Source: Pristionchus mayeri (Eukaryota > Nematoda > Chromadorea > Rhabditida > Neodiplogasteridae). From it: a DNA stretch of 64,000 nt. The DNA is taken from positions 5,704,001 through 5,768,000 of the forward strand of contig BTRK01000003.1 in NCBI GenBank assembly GCA_036245805.1. Reading direction: 5' to 3'. Numbering within the stretch: position 1 is the stretch's first letter; each line of letters starts with the position of its first letter. The notes beneath the pieces are model-generated. The model was not told where the DNA came from. It did no database searches and saw nothing but the letters and a program-made list of their open reading frames with translations. Positions 1 to 32,500 of this stretch are shown here, piece after piece. The translations under genes were made by a program, and so were the position numbers.

Positions 1-20282
<20,282 letters not shown>

Positions 20283-20331
20283 AAGGAATTAAACATTGTA
20301 TTTGCTTATTTATGCTACTATAGATGTATCC

Positions 20332-20337
20332 AATAAA
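20332..20337 (+). promoter_or_regulatory. Polyadenylation signal of the ABC transporter gene
   Basis: AATAAA lies 49 bases after the stop codon. The stretch 20338-20965 up to the convergent chemoreceptor gene holds nothing else I recognise. Confidence 0.6.
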
Positions 20338-20965
20338 ATTAATTATACAATATAATGATCTGTCCCAACCAGATAAAGGCAACACACATTATTTCGAATA
20401 TTTGGCGAACTACCAACAACCATTAATCCAGATTGGGACATGATATACTTGAGCTAAATACATATAAGGAATTCACCTTAGTTCCCCAAATTATGACTCT
20501 GCTTTTTAGAGCTGGTCGAATTTTGAACCCGAACAAGTGGACCGTTAGCCCGCAACTAGGTTTTCCATTCAAATGATAATTCTTAATTGTTGGATAAGAG
20601 TTCATTCACGTTATAAACACAATTCTAGAGAGTGAGCATCTCACTTTAATATCGATCTAACTGATTAGCATTGGGATTTCGTGGAACGCAGAAATATAAA
20701 GACGTCAGACTTTGATGATGTGATCACACTTTGGAAAATCTCATTTTTGAATTTTATGTTCAGCATGAGTATAATGTGGCTAAATTTTGCATGGTATATT
20801 TCGGGGTCGAATTAAGGCTAGACTCTTTCGCTTTGTGGATATTCACTCTTGAAAGAATTATTATATTTATCATTCAAACCACAACTACAATTGAGAAAAA
20901 CGTAATAAGGTAGTGACAGTGTGAATAATAACGAACATTCGATATTGTCTTAAACAAGAATGCTT

Positions 20966-23139
20966 TCACCATCCCCTTGTTATCTCTGCGGTGTATCTCG
21001 TGAGGAAACCATCTATTGCAACACTATTTCGTGCGAGCTGCGCCGAATTCCGTGACTTCTCCTTTCTGAAATCCATTGATATTTGCGAGTAGTTTTGTGA
21101 ACGATTGTAAGCAGAGAACAACGATTCGTTAGGGATAACTCTTCACTCTGCGCTCTCTTTCTCCAGTCAGACCAGTAAGAGATGACGCAGTATGAAGTGT
21201 GGTTTTGACCATCCACACTGATGACAGCCTAGCAATCGTAATATGCTACTGCTACTATCCACACTACATTCCGCACAAACTATCGAAGTGCATCAACTTG
21301 TTGAACAATAAATAGGTTGGGTTTTACCGTAAGCCTAACCTCTCGTATTGAATGAATACAACTGGCATGCAAATGGCTTGCAGCTGGAAGATGTTCATGC
21401 TCTCCTCGAAGATGGGATAGGCAGGGTGGCCTACGAATAGAGTTTGCCATTCGGGTCATCGTGTTTTCATTCGAAATATTCTCTGTCAACCGGTTGCGTG
21501 GAATATATTGTATAGAATGAAGCTAGCCTGCTCTCGTTGCACGAACTGTACCTTCGAAAGTGCGTCCGTACAACAGAAACACGATCGAGACAGCACACGT
21601 GATGACACAGTGAAACCTGTAACTTACTCTGTTATTGATCCATTGATACGAGAAACCGATCAAAAATTATGTACATTTATTTAAAATTGAAAAAAATTGA
21701 ACGATAAACCTTGCGAGTGGTCGAAGCAGCTCCAGTGTGCGCATGTTTTCGGCGATTTGGTATCTGAGCAACAAGAGGTACATCCATGTATAATCGACAG
21801 CTCTAGATGTACCAGGTACTTAGGTGCGAATACGAATTATTGCATGTATTGCCTAATGCCTTCTTTGATTATATTGCCTTCTCAAAATTCAAAAGGCTTC
21901 AAAATATATTCAAAAGATATTCAAAGCTTATATTCAAGATATATTCAAAGCTTATATTCAAAAGGCATATAAATAAATAATATAAAAAGACAACCTTTCT
22001 GTAAGGCTGAAGCCTGTCTGCCGCATACGAGCGGCATTCAGTCGAAAGAGATATTCGAATAATCCCACGGTCACGAATTCCATTAGCGTCACGGGCAACT
22101 GAAATGAGTTTCAAAAACGGAAAACATGGTTAGCAAACTGATAGAATCTGGTGGTATATTTGGCCTCCTTCTGGGGAAGCAGTCGATGCGGCGTATGATG
22201 CCCGTGGGTCATAAGCGAGTGCACCCAGTGTCATTGCGAACAGGACGTGCGGGACCTTAGTTGAATTAGTGTTGCATAGTCCTCTAGAACCGCCTCACAT
22301 GACCCCAGAAGTAGATAATGTTCTTCGCGGAACCTTCGTAAGTTCTGAATCTGGTGGAAGCGACATATCGTTCGATTGACATCATGAATATGGAGGATAG
22401 TGAGCCTGGCGAACGAGTAAAAGTAGGAATTTCTTCAAATTATTCTTGTCTTTTTGAGTGCACTCTAGTGATGCCAAAACGGCGCGCGCTCTCATCGTTT
22501 CACACGCTCTCTCACCGATCAGACAGGGCGAGAGAGCATGTGAAACGAGGAGAGTGCGCGCCGTTTTGGCATCACTAGTGCACTCTCACTGATCTGAGTG
22601 GCTAAAGAACAGGCAAAACACGGAGAGTTTCTTCCGGAAATATTGATACGGGCTGCAATCAGATGAGAAAGCTACCGTGAATGGCGATGACTTGGGGATA
22701 CCTACGCATGAAGTGCTCTCCGCAAGAAATAATGTAATTTCCAGCAAAGCTGAAGTAAGATTTAGTTACAAATACCAGTCAGTTTGAAGTGTTGTCTTCA
22801 AACTGACTGGTATTTGTAGATAGTTAGCGAGTAGTCGATTATAGGAGAAACAGCAATGCTGACGACGTAGTGATAGTGAAACTTCATCAGAATTGACAGA
22901 CTTTGGTGGACCAGCACTTTTCTTTAAGGAAAAAATAAGTAAATTCTGATGATGTATTTTTGTTACGCTTTGTAGCCTCTGACTCGCCATAGAAGAGGAA
23001 CGGACACCAAAGCGAGCGTTAACTTAATCCATAACAACTAAAAAGGATATTAAAATGATGAAAAAAATATCTTTACCAATCGGAATACGATACTGTCGTG
23101 AAGGTATTGAGCTTCAAATACAAGCGAGGTACCGTTCAT
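20966..23139 (-). CDS. Seven-transmembrane chemoreceptor, Sra/Srab/Sre-type
   Basis: This is a minus-strand nematode chemoreceptor of the Sra superfamily, expected in the membrane of sensory neurons. Exons from the 5' end: 23077-23139 (MNGTSLVFEAQYLHDS), 22967-23022, 22808-22921, 22702-22749, a doubtful exon near 22622-22652, 22299-22405, 22139-22255, 21995-22098, 21710-21763, 21552-21616, 21340-21430, 20966-21065 with TGA. Diagnostic motifs are SIERYVASTRFRTYEG after the third membrane segment and SLTERYQIAEN split across two exons. Hydrophobic segments include FHCVITCAVSIVFLLYG and FQLQAICMPVVFIQ, and the C-terminus reads GFLTRYTAEITRGW. From 22405 to the stop every phase agrees. The two short exons around 22622-22749 are uncertain because their phases do not join cleanly. 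A family A MITE sits in one intron. Confidence 0.8.
22465..22578. mobile_element. Palindromic MITE, family A, copy 4
   Basis: This 114-bp palindrome, CTAGTGATGCCAAAACGG to its reverse complement, is flanked by TGCACT on both sides. It lies in a chemoreceptor intron. Confidence 0.83.
22767..22818. repeat. Perfect hairpin overlapping a chemoreceptor splice donor
   Basis: TACAAATACCAGTCAGTTTG is repeated in inverse orientation around a TGTTGT loop, giving about 23 bp of stem. The donor of exon 22808-22921 (CCA|GTCAGT) lies in one arm. Confidence 0.75.
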
Positions 23140-23348
23140 CTGACTCGACTATGAATTAAGCGCTTCACAACATATATCTCTCGTCATAAGGAGGTAAAGC
23201 AATGTTGGTAGTGATTCAAAATCACTGTAAGGAAAATCCCCAACTACGTGCACACAACACGGACGGTTTGAAATCTCGCAACAGGCCACTGGTTTCCGCG
23301 ATCTCCCGGAATTCCCGGAAACTTGTTGCTACAGAGACGATGGGGTGG

Positions 23349-23412
23349 CACAGCCCGCTCTCGCGTGGAAAAAATGCGTAACACATTTACCTTTACCTTT
23401 ACCTTTATAATG
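23349..23412 (+). mobile_element. 3' tail of a SINE
   Basis: GCGTGGAAAAAATGCG followed by three ACCTTT units resembles the tail of the complete SINE at 35545-35837. Only the 3' end is present, which suggests 5' truncation. Confidence 0.5.
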
Positions 23413-23438
23413 CGTGTTATTTCGCAAGCCTGTCTAGT

Positions 23439-23556
23439 TAGGGATGGTAATACGAGGGGAGGTTACGAGCTCGTTACGCCTCCCCCTCCTCGGATTGTGA
23501 AACAACCGGAGGGGAGGATAACGAGCTCATAATCTCCCCTCGTATTGCCAGCCCTA
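23439..23556. repeat. 118-bp palindrome
   Basis: TAGGGATGGTAATACGAGG and GGAGGTTACGAGCTCGTTA return inverted at 23505-23556, ending CGTATTGCCAGCCCTA. Confidence 0.65.
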
Positions 23557-23582
23557 TGTCTAGTAACTAGACTCAAGTTTAA

Positions 23583-24812
23583 GATCGCACAGAAGGAACA
23601 GAGTCATTTCTCACGAAGCCACCCCTAGCCTGAATCGAATATAACAGAGGTCTTCTGAGAATGAAATCGAACCCCCCATTTACAAACTGTTCAAAGTGCT
23701 TCAATCTGAACGCCCTTTTGGTGGGTTATGTACCTGAGGTCTAATAACTTTCAGTTAAGTCGGTGGGGCCGTAAATTCAAAACTGCCTAAAATCCGGCTC
23801 TGGCCATTTGCGAATATTCAAAAAATCATAAGTTCCTTCAGAGTTGACCTAAAGGTTCGCAAAAAAATAAGATGAGCGTCTCAACGAGTAGAATAAATCT
23901 GTTGAGAAACGATGAGATGTCAAAAATGGACAAAAATTGTTTTTGGTAGTCGGAAAAATGCATGAAATTGCATGTCCTGAAAACAAAATGTACTAGTACC
24001 TACGAGATTATTACAGATTCGAATTCTACGCCCTTTTTACCCCTGAAAAAGTTGGATTGGTCAAAATTACGATCGTGATTTTTTAGATTTTTTGCTGTTT
24101 ACATGCCAGATCGCGCGTTTTTTAGACATCTTTATGATAAGTGTGATTGTAAATACTGTTTATCGTCTCCAATTGCCTCCACATTTGGCACAGAAGTCAT
24201 ACTCGAGCATATAAACGTGTCCAACCTCAAAATAAGGCAGTAAACAGTATTTACAATCACACCTATCATAAAGATGTCTCAAAAGACGCGCGATCTGGCA
24301 TGTAAACAGCAAAAAATCTAAAAAATCACGATCGCAATTTTTACCAATCCAACTTTTCCAGGGGTAAAAAAGGACGTAGAATTCGAACCTGTAATAATCT
24401 CGTAGGTAGTTGTATAATTTTTTTTCAGGACATACAATTTCACTCATTTTTCCGACTACCAAAAACAATTTTTTTCTCATCGTTTCTCAACAGATTTGTC
24501 ATCAACAACAGATTTATTCTACTCGTTGAGACGCTCATCTTTCTTTTTTTAACGAACCTTTAGCTCAACTCTGAAGGAACTTATGATTTTTTGAATATTC
24601 GAAATGGCCAGAGCCGGATTTTAGGCAGTTTTGAATTTACGGCCCCACCGACTTAACTGAAAGTTATTAGACCTCAGGTACATGAACCACCAAAAGGGCG
24701 TTCAGATTGAAGCACTTTGAACAGTTTGTAAATAGGCACCTGCGATCTCTCAGAAGACCTCTGATAAATGATGAACGGCTTCGTAAGAAATGACTGCTCA
24801 TTCTGCGTGATC
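23583..24812. mobile_element. 1.23-kb giant foldback element
   Basis: Arms of nearly 600 bp pair almost end to end: GATCGCACAGAAGG at the left and CATTCTGCGTGATC at the right. Internal matches include GGTGGGGCCGTAAATTCAAA and GTTGACCTAAAGGTTCGC. The centre is near 24195. The 106-residue minus ORF at 24160-24480 runs through the centre and has no recognisable domain. The subregion with CCTAAAATCCGGCTCTGGCC resembles the foldback at 39010-40432. After it, 24813-26047 holds AT-rich, partly repetitive DNA with no gene seen. Confidence 0.8.
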
Positions 24813-26047
24813 TCACACCTATCTGACCAATGGTAGAGCACACATAATGAAGAGAGATCATTAATTCATTAATTGATCATTAATCAATTTTATAGGATTA
24901 TTAATTGTGAAGCTATCCCTAGCCTGAATCGACTATGAATGAGTCGACAAGGAATTATGGCGATATGAGCTCTAAAGGTTAACTGGGAAGGTCTCGCTAT
25001 CTCGCTTTACATTATCTCTCTTTTTTCCTGGCATCTACATAAAACGATAGAATGTGAGAGTGCTAGAGTCGAGATTAGTCTCGTACGCATTGCCATCTTT
25101 ACTCTAATGGCCTTCTGAGAAGCTGTTAATGCTCTCACTAAAAGGACCCGAACTTACTCACCCACGTCGACCGGATACTGTTTTGTCGAAACAGCCGAAA
25201 GCAAGAATGTTTCGAGATCCAAATGAACAAGTGATGCAGTCAAAAAGATCGATATGGACAAGTGATGCAGTCGAAAATCTACATTATTTCTTGCCAATTT
25301 ATAAAATAATATAGAAGAACTAAACCAATATGCTTACTAATAGTCCTGAAACACATCTTCCGTTTGTGATGATTGAACTGTTTTACCGAGACATTCAAGA
25401 AATGGATGTGGTTAGAATACGGAAACAAAGGGATACAATCTTTTTGGGATCAACTGTATTTTTTTTTCCATAAATGCAGACTCGAATTGATGAATAATTA
25501 AATCAAGTGCCTCATTAAATAGTCATGAAACACATATCACGTTGGTGAGACACAGAAATGTCTTTAGAAAATCCACACGAAATAGGAAAGTTCATCGATA
25601 AATCTTTTTTTTTTAAATATATAGTAGTTCCTCCTTTCAGATCATATTTTGTGGATGACTTCGGTCGAGAGATGAGCCTTTTTCGGATATGCGCACAGCG
25701 TGTAAAAGGGGGGATTAAAGTTCATTTGCGTGGCAGATCGCTTTTCGGATCGAACTCGCCCTCCCACTGTACCTTATTATCACCCCTCGAGTCGGTTTAT
25801 GGAAAGTCATCCCTAATTTTGAAAATAGTGGACAAAATATATTATCAATATCGCGAAAAATTTTCAATCGTTTATATCAGTGAAAGTTTGAGAAAATCAG
25901 AAAATACGATCGTTTTTGGCAGCTGAAACATAGTTCAAACGATATCTAATCAAACGAGAGACAGAATCGCTTCTTCTGCTTTGACTGAAACACACGGTAA
26001 AAAGCATTGAAATGGCTTCAACACATCAGCTCGGCCTATTCAAATTA

Positions 26048-26143
26048 GAACTCCTCGGAGGACAGTGAAGCTATCGAGATGGTGTTTGTGCACAAAATTG
26101 CGTAAAGACTTTCCGCACAATTCTATGTAGCGGTTTTTTTCGA
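26048..26143. repeat. Direct repeat flanking the Tc1 element
   Basis: AGAACTCCTCGGAGGACAG through CTATGTAGCGGTTTT is repeated with differences at 27510-27602. A third segment, near 25682-25745 (GGGGGGATTAAAGTTCATTTG), is repeated in inverse orientation near 27700-27757. The Tc1 copy therefore landed inside an older foldback repeat. Confidence 0.5.
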
Positions 26144-26153
26144 TTTCGACCTA

Positions 26154-27436
26154 CAGGGTGCGCCAAAATTACCGAGACTGATTTTATTATTCTGTGAACC
26201 GTCCGCCCAATCGATATGCGTGACCCCTATAACATTATCATGGCGAGTGACCACTGGTCTATCACTATTCAAGGTCTCGTGTCAGTTAGTCAGGTTTTGG
26301 CGATGTCTAGTCGTCTCCAACCCCCATTCTCAGTCACAAGTAGGTGTCACAAGTCGGTGACATCGACGCTCATCGACTCGGCGTTCACAAGTCGACTGAT
26401 TCCAATATCGTCATAATGCATCAGCAGCTTGGTACTGATAAGGGCTGTCCGGACATATAGAGACATGGGTCTGTTTCCACCACAAGGCACCGAGAGCGCA
26501 TCCGAAAGATTATGCTTCGAAACCGTACTCAGGTGGACAAGAGTATTGATATCTCGAGCACTTCCGTTTCTGGTCTTCTCAAGTCCCGGCAGACTCTTCT
26601 CCTTTACAAGTACACTAAGTTGCTCGGACTAGGTTAGCGTCAGATTAAGCGTCGCAGAGAACGGAACCGTAAACTGTTGTTGCAGTTTGCCAGGTCCGCG
26701 CATTTCAGTACGTTGTTCAGCGATGTAAATATCATTACCGTCGAAAGCATGTTGAATATCCAAACCAGCATAATAACTGCCTCTGATCATGAAGTATCCT
26801 AAAATTGTTGTGGAACCATTGGTTATATCAGTCATCCCTTCTACATCAAGGTGTGAGTTGCAATTTGCTCAACAGGCAAGTTCCTTCTCGTTTTTGTCAC
26901 TACGGTAGCCAAGATCCATAAGGACTACATGAGGACTACATGACATGATGCGCATCCTGGAAGGCGCGCTAACACCCTGAACTCAATACAACTTTGGCCA
27001 GGAACACTGGTCGTTTTAGCAACAATCAGCTCCATACACAAGACAAATTCGTTGCCGGACACCCATCCACCCTGCCAAACCACTCTCACTAACTGGCCCC
27101 CGTATTCCCCCGATCTCAACGCCTCGACTTCAGTGTTTGGGGGTGTTGTAGGCCAAGACGTCCTCTACAAATAACTACACAATAATTCCCCTCAAAGCAG
27201 CCGTTCTCAAAGCAAGGGACGAAATCGATGAGAATTTCATGCGGGAATCGATAGGTGGATCTGAGAAGAAACTCAAGACCTGCCTCGGAGCAAATGAAGG
27301 TCCCATCAAACGTAATTAGTATGTTACTGTTACCCATATGACTGGCAAACTTTGCCATGTATGATGTCCGTAAAGTTCTATTCCAAAGATGGGAATCATT
27401 TCAAAACAACAGTCTCTGTAATTTTGGCGCACCCTG
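26154..27436 (+). mobile_element. Decayed Tc1/mariner transposon, 1.28 kb
   Basis: The inverted ends CAGGGTGCGCCAAAATTAC / GTAATTTTGGCGCACCCTG are flanked by TA on both sides (26152-26153 and 27437-27438). Near 27085 the sequence reads WPPYSPDLN followed, after a frameshift, by LDFSVWG, a conserved Tc1/mariner transposase segment. The rest is broken by stops and shifts, so it cannot move itself. Confidence 0.75.
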
Positions 27437-28097
27437 TAGTTCATTAGTAGCACGAAAAATGTGAAAAATATGCAAAAACAGCCAAAAACGGCTGTTTTTG
27501 GCACTCAAATGAGAACTCATCATAGGAGAGTGAAGCAATCGATATGGCGTTTGTGCATAAAGTTGCGTAGACATGTTTTCCACAATTCCATGTAGCGGTT
27601 TTGCAAAATGCGATCTAGTCCAGAAGCAGCGCATGCAAAAGGCACAAAAAACAACAATAATCACCGCTTTTTCACTCTGTAATCCGAAAATGAAAGGGAT
27701 CAATTCTGCCACGCAAATGAGCTATTTTCCCCCCTTTGACGCGCTGTGAGGCGGAGACCATGGATATATTTGTAACCTATGCCTCTCTTTATTCTGCCTC
27801 TTTATTCCAGTGAGACAGTACGTAGAATAAAATGTCCAGTGAGACAGTACGTAGAATAAAATGAGCCACTTTTTGTTCCTACTCTCTAATATCTAGCCTC
27901 ATACCTATTGACGAGGGGTGGCTGTGCTTCCTTGATATCAATGTATTTGTTGTGTGACGGCTGGAAGTTATTATTATTTGAAGCGACATGGTGAAGAAGG
28001 CATCGAATCAGTGCATTCACCTTAATCTTATAGCGAATTCTTGAAACTCATTTCACCCTTTTCAGCCGTCAAAATTTTTGTTTTGAGCGCAGTGCGG

Positions 28098-28895
28098 CAC
28101 AGCGTGTCAAAGTTTGCTGGTCACGGCGCCTGGTCGATCTTGAAACATAACATTTTTGGCTGAAATGAACGAAGAAAATGTGAACCAAAATAGGTGAAAA
28201 ATATATCATAGCTCAGCTAGAAAAAGTAAATATCTATTTCTAATGCAATAGAGTTCCCAGGATTGTAACCACGGTGTCTCCATACTATTTTTTTATAATT
28301 TTCATAAAATTTAAAATTTGTTACATGAATTTTTCAAATTTTTACGTATAAATCGAAAAAGTTGAGAATCCACAGCATTAGGGTACATCACATATGTAGA
28401 ACCTTTTCATATCTACGTGAAGAGCTCTAGAATTTGTAGAATTCTAGAGCTTTTCGAAAATGTTGAAATATTTTGAGAAACTTACAATTTAAGCCTTATT
28501 TTTAAAATTTCTCGAAATATTTCAACATTTTCGAAAAATCGAAGTTCTACAAATTGTAGAGCTCTTCACGTAGATATGAAAAGGTCTGCATATGTGGGGT
28601 TCACTATTGCTGTGCATTCTCAACTTTTTCGATTTATACGTAAAAAATTGAAAAATTCATGTAACAAATTTTAAATGCTGTGAAAATTAGCAAAAGTGAT
28701 AGGGAGGCACCCTGGTTACAATCTTGGGAGCAGTATTGCATTAGAAATATATATTTGCTTTTTCTAGCTGAGCTATGATATATTTTCACCTATTTTGGTT
28801 CACATTGTCTTCATTCATTTCAGCGAAAATGTTATGTTTCAAGATCAACAGAGCGCCGCGGAAAACAAAGGAAACGATCGCTTTGACACGCTGTG
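28098..28895. mobile_element. 0.8-kb foldback element
   Basis: CACAGCGTGTCAAAG at the left pairs with CTTTGACACGCTGTG at the right. The arms of about 380 bp include CATAGCTCAGCTAGAAAAAG and CTACGTGAAGAGCTCTA. The centre is near 28490. No ORF. 27760-28097 holds nothing recognisable. Confidence 0.75.
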
Positions 28896-29010
28896 TGCGG
28901 GCACTCGCGACAGTTCATCGAATAGGAACGCTTTTTTTGTGATATGAAAAATCTTGAATCTAATTCTTTGCCCAAATCAGACAATTCAGTGTCTAAACCA
29001 GAATGTATAA

Positions 29011-29190
29011 CAGTGCGTTCGCCTAAGAATCGCAAGATTTCTTCGAAAAAAGGACCAGGCAAAAAAGCGTGCCTGGGTTTTTCTCAGAATATGATAGCCC
29101 TTGAACCATCCCTCTATCGATTTCTGTATTTGACTTGACCTGAAAACAATAATTTGCATAATTTCAAGCATGTGAATTTTGGTGCATATT
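29011..29190 (+). repeat. Left inverted repeat, about 170 bp
   Basis: This segment contains TTCGCCTAAGAATCGC, GGCAAAAAAGCG, TTGAACCATCCCTCTATCG and TTGACTTGACCTGAA. All recur in inverse order at 38230-38394. Confidence 0.75.
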
Positions 29191-29577
29191 TAACCTTTAA
29201 AGGGATTTACCAGTCAAAAATCAAGTGCACTTCAAATTGCGCAGTTTTCGTCCCTCATTTCAATGCACTAACTCAAAAAAATTAAATAAATTTTATTAAG
29301 CTTAAAAACAGGCAAAGCCGGAAAATGGAAATAATTAATTCCGGTGTAAGTCGACGTATTGTGATTACGGTATTTGAAACGAATCGACGTTACGGCGTGA
29401 TCGCCGTACCCCATCTCATCGACGCGTTTTCATTGGTTTCATTGTATTTTCGGTTAATTTTCGTTATATTTTCATCAAATGTTTCTGCCTTGTAATGCTA
29501 AACCGTATATTCACGTGTATCATGGTAGTTAACCTGTCTAACTGTACTTAAATGATTAACGATGAATGTTACGTAAA

Positions 29578-29588
29578 TTTTCTTCTAG
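29578..29588 (+). promoter_or_regulatory. Likely spliced-leader acceptor
   Basis: TTTTCTTCTAG lies four bases before the ATG at 29593 with no coding exon upstream. That is the usual spacing of a nematode trans-splice site. It could also be a cis acceptor with an upstream non-coding exon. Confidence 0.45.
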
Positions 29589-29592
29589 TTCG

Positions 29593-32500
29593 ATGTCCAA
29601 TTTTCTATGCGTTGTTAGCCTTCAAACTGCGACTGATGTGCGGAGTGTGCCGAAGAAGGATAACAAAAGGAGGGAATGGTTCATCCGACTGAACTTGATC
29701 GACGAGGAGCTGGACGACCTGGAGAAGCGAGTGCAGGAAAAGTTCAAGGCGAAGAAGAAAGTATGGATATGCTACCGTCACTTCGATAACAAAGAAGCTG
29801 CGCTTCCGATTGATGTGAGTATCTACTGATCAATTTTGGTTTACCGATTTGTATTATATTGCCTTGTCACATGCATGGAATGTACTGGAATACTGGTTGC
29901 ATTGTACGTCTTTACTGTTTTAGCGGCGAGAAAAAACGGATACACCGAGACTCCAAAGGGAAGACAGACCACAGGTACCGGGCATTCTAAGTTTTATACG
30001 ACGGGCAATCGCATATCTAGTACCTGGAAATTCGCACACAAAACGAGCCCTGGGGAGGCAATTCGGCCAAAGAACATGTCCTGAGGAGGCAAAATAAGCA
30101 CACGATACACAACAACCATTATAGAATGTGAGGGTGGAGGAGGAACAACCGTGCGAAGATTCAGTAGGCAGCGTCGGGGACGATATCTACGACTTTCAGT
30201 TGGATGCACCGTCGTCACAGGGAACAGATTACCTGGTAAGAAAATTACTCAGCCGAATTGGCATACTCCACAATTATAAATGTTGAAAAGTATTTTATTC
30301 ATTGCAAACACTGTCATACACATAACGGAAATGAAGATGTTTGAAATGATCCTTAAAGTTACCGGACAAGGACGAAACCCTGATCTCGTCGCGTGTACGA
30401 GAGAGTATGCAAAGTGAGAGAGCGCGGGATTACGCTGATCACTTTCGGTTTTCCCTTGAGGCTATTATTGATTTTTAGCATTTTTTGTATGCTCATTCTC
30501 ATCTAATTCAGTCATCGGCTATTCGACGGAGGACAAAAAATAGGGGGTCAATTTTGTCCTCGTCCGGTAACTTTAAATCGACAGCAGTAACAACAGTCAT
30601 GATATAATTGAGTGATGTAAAAATGAAAGACATTTAGGTTTTTTATCACAATAGAAAACTAAATTCAGTTCGCCCCATCCCAATGCACGTGTTCGCAAGA
30701 AACAGACAACGGCGTGCTAACGGATTCCCCGACAACAATTGATGATCACAAATTCTTCCTCGTCTCCAAGGAATCCCTAATGTCGCTCTTCTCCCGTTGC
30801 CGCGACTGCGGCACAGCCCAGATCGAAGCCGGGACCTTCCACTCGTGGACCGTAGGCTCGGCCCTCAACCTGCAATGGGTTTGCCTTGTTTGCGATCGGA
30901 TTGTGAGGTGGAGCTCTCAAGAGAAGATAGAGGGATACTATGAGGGAAACCTCAAATTCACTACATCTGTTCACATTACTGGAACGCCCGTGCCTGTTAG
31001 TTCGATATCTATAGAAGACCAGATCAGCCTAGATTAGAACGAAACATATTGTTCTCGGAAATTTAATTCAGAAAGTCCTAGCGATGGGAAAGGAACTCGG
31101 ACTGGCCCTCCCCTCCTACAGCACAATGAGGAACCATGTTGCTGATGTGATCATCCCAGCTGTGGATGTAGTGTATGAGACGCACAAGAAGCAGGCAGAG
31201 GCGACGGTTAGAGGAGCCAGCGGGGTTAGATATTTCATACTTATTTACATCTTTGACTCACTTGAAAACCTTTCCGTGCATCCGACCTCGACCGCATACC
31301 CCGGCCTCCCCTGAAATATGTCCATGAGGGGATACGGTAGTTTCTTATGACCCCTCCCATCCCCTCATAACCTCTGACTGCTCCTGGGCCTGCTTCAATC
31401 CATGCGGGGGACGTAGGCCTCTCATCGCAGCTGAAATAGTGTGATGTGAAAACAGAGAAGATCAAAATATCGAACGTTAAAATCCCGCAACTGTGTATAC
31501 AGAAGTCACAATGATGTTTCACAAACTTCCTTCTCAATATTAGTCGAATTATCAAAGCACCAATAAAAGCTACTAGAACAATTTTTGATTTCATCGGTCC
31601 TAATCTTCTAATGCATAGCCGTGGAATAATATAGATATCGGAAGGAAGTTTGAACATTTCAGAAACACGGGATCGACGTGGCGGTCGACGGGAGATATGG
31701 TACTCGAGGCTTCACTTCAACCAACAACACCAACACCGTGATCGATCTTGGGACGAACTTAGTTTTAGAGGCAGTGAACATGCACAAGAACATGCGAGGG
31801 ATAGGTAGTGTTAGTTGTAATTAGTTAGTATCGGGTTTTCTATTACTAGTGGAAACGTTTCCAGACGGCGTGAGTACCCGGATGGAGAAAGAAGGCATAA
31901 AGAGAGGACTCACGACATTAATTAAGAAGATGTTCACGGTCAGATATCGCAATTCGGGAACAACGAAACACCGATATTTAAATGTCGCTAATGCTAGTTA
32001 ATGGTAGATAAGGAGTGTAACTTCGGACAACGACGCCAAGATAGGCAAAATGATGAGAAGCGAGCCCCTCTTCTCCCGAATTCGGCACTGTCTCGACTTT
32101 TGGCACTTGATCAAAGGAATCAACAGTGATCTACGAGAGGTTATTAGTATAGTTAGTACGATTAGCTTCAATTAGGTTCACAGTAATAAAGTAAATGGAA
32201 ACAATCGAAGTCAACATACACAAGTGAATTCAGCTAAGCAAGAAGAAGAAGTGTGCTCTGATAAAGTACTGGTGGAAGCACATTGTCAATCACTGTTATC
32301 ACGTGCACTACCAGTACCGAAGGAACAGGTCAAAAGGGCTCGAGCGATGGAAGAGTCTGTTGGCTCATGTATGTGGACGGCATAAGCATCTAGAGAAAGT
32401 TAGTGCAAAAACAAAATAACAATAATATTATTTGTTATATCATGCATGCACGATACTAGAAGTTAATCATACTCAGGTGCCGTTTTTGTCGGGGATCAGT

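Noticed and set aside
25558..25926. 122-residue plus-strand ORF
   Set aside because: Part of it recurs inverted near 27700, so it lies in a foldback repeat; no domain or splice context.
31241..31657. 138-residue minus-strand ORF
   Set aside because: Overlaps the intron 31207-31662 of the DDE gene and the end of its preceding ORF; no recognisable domain.
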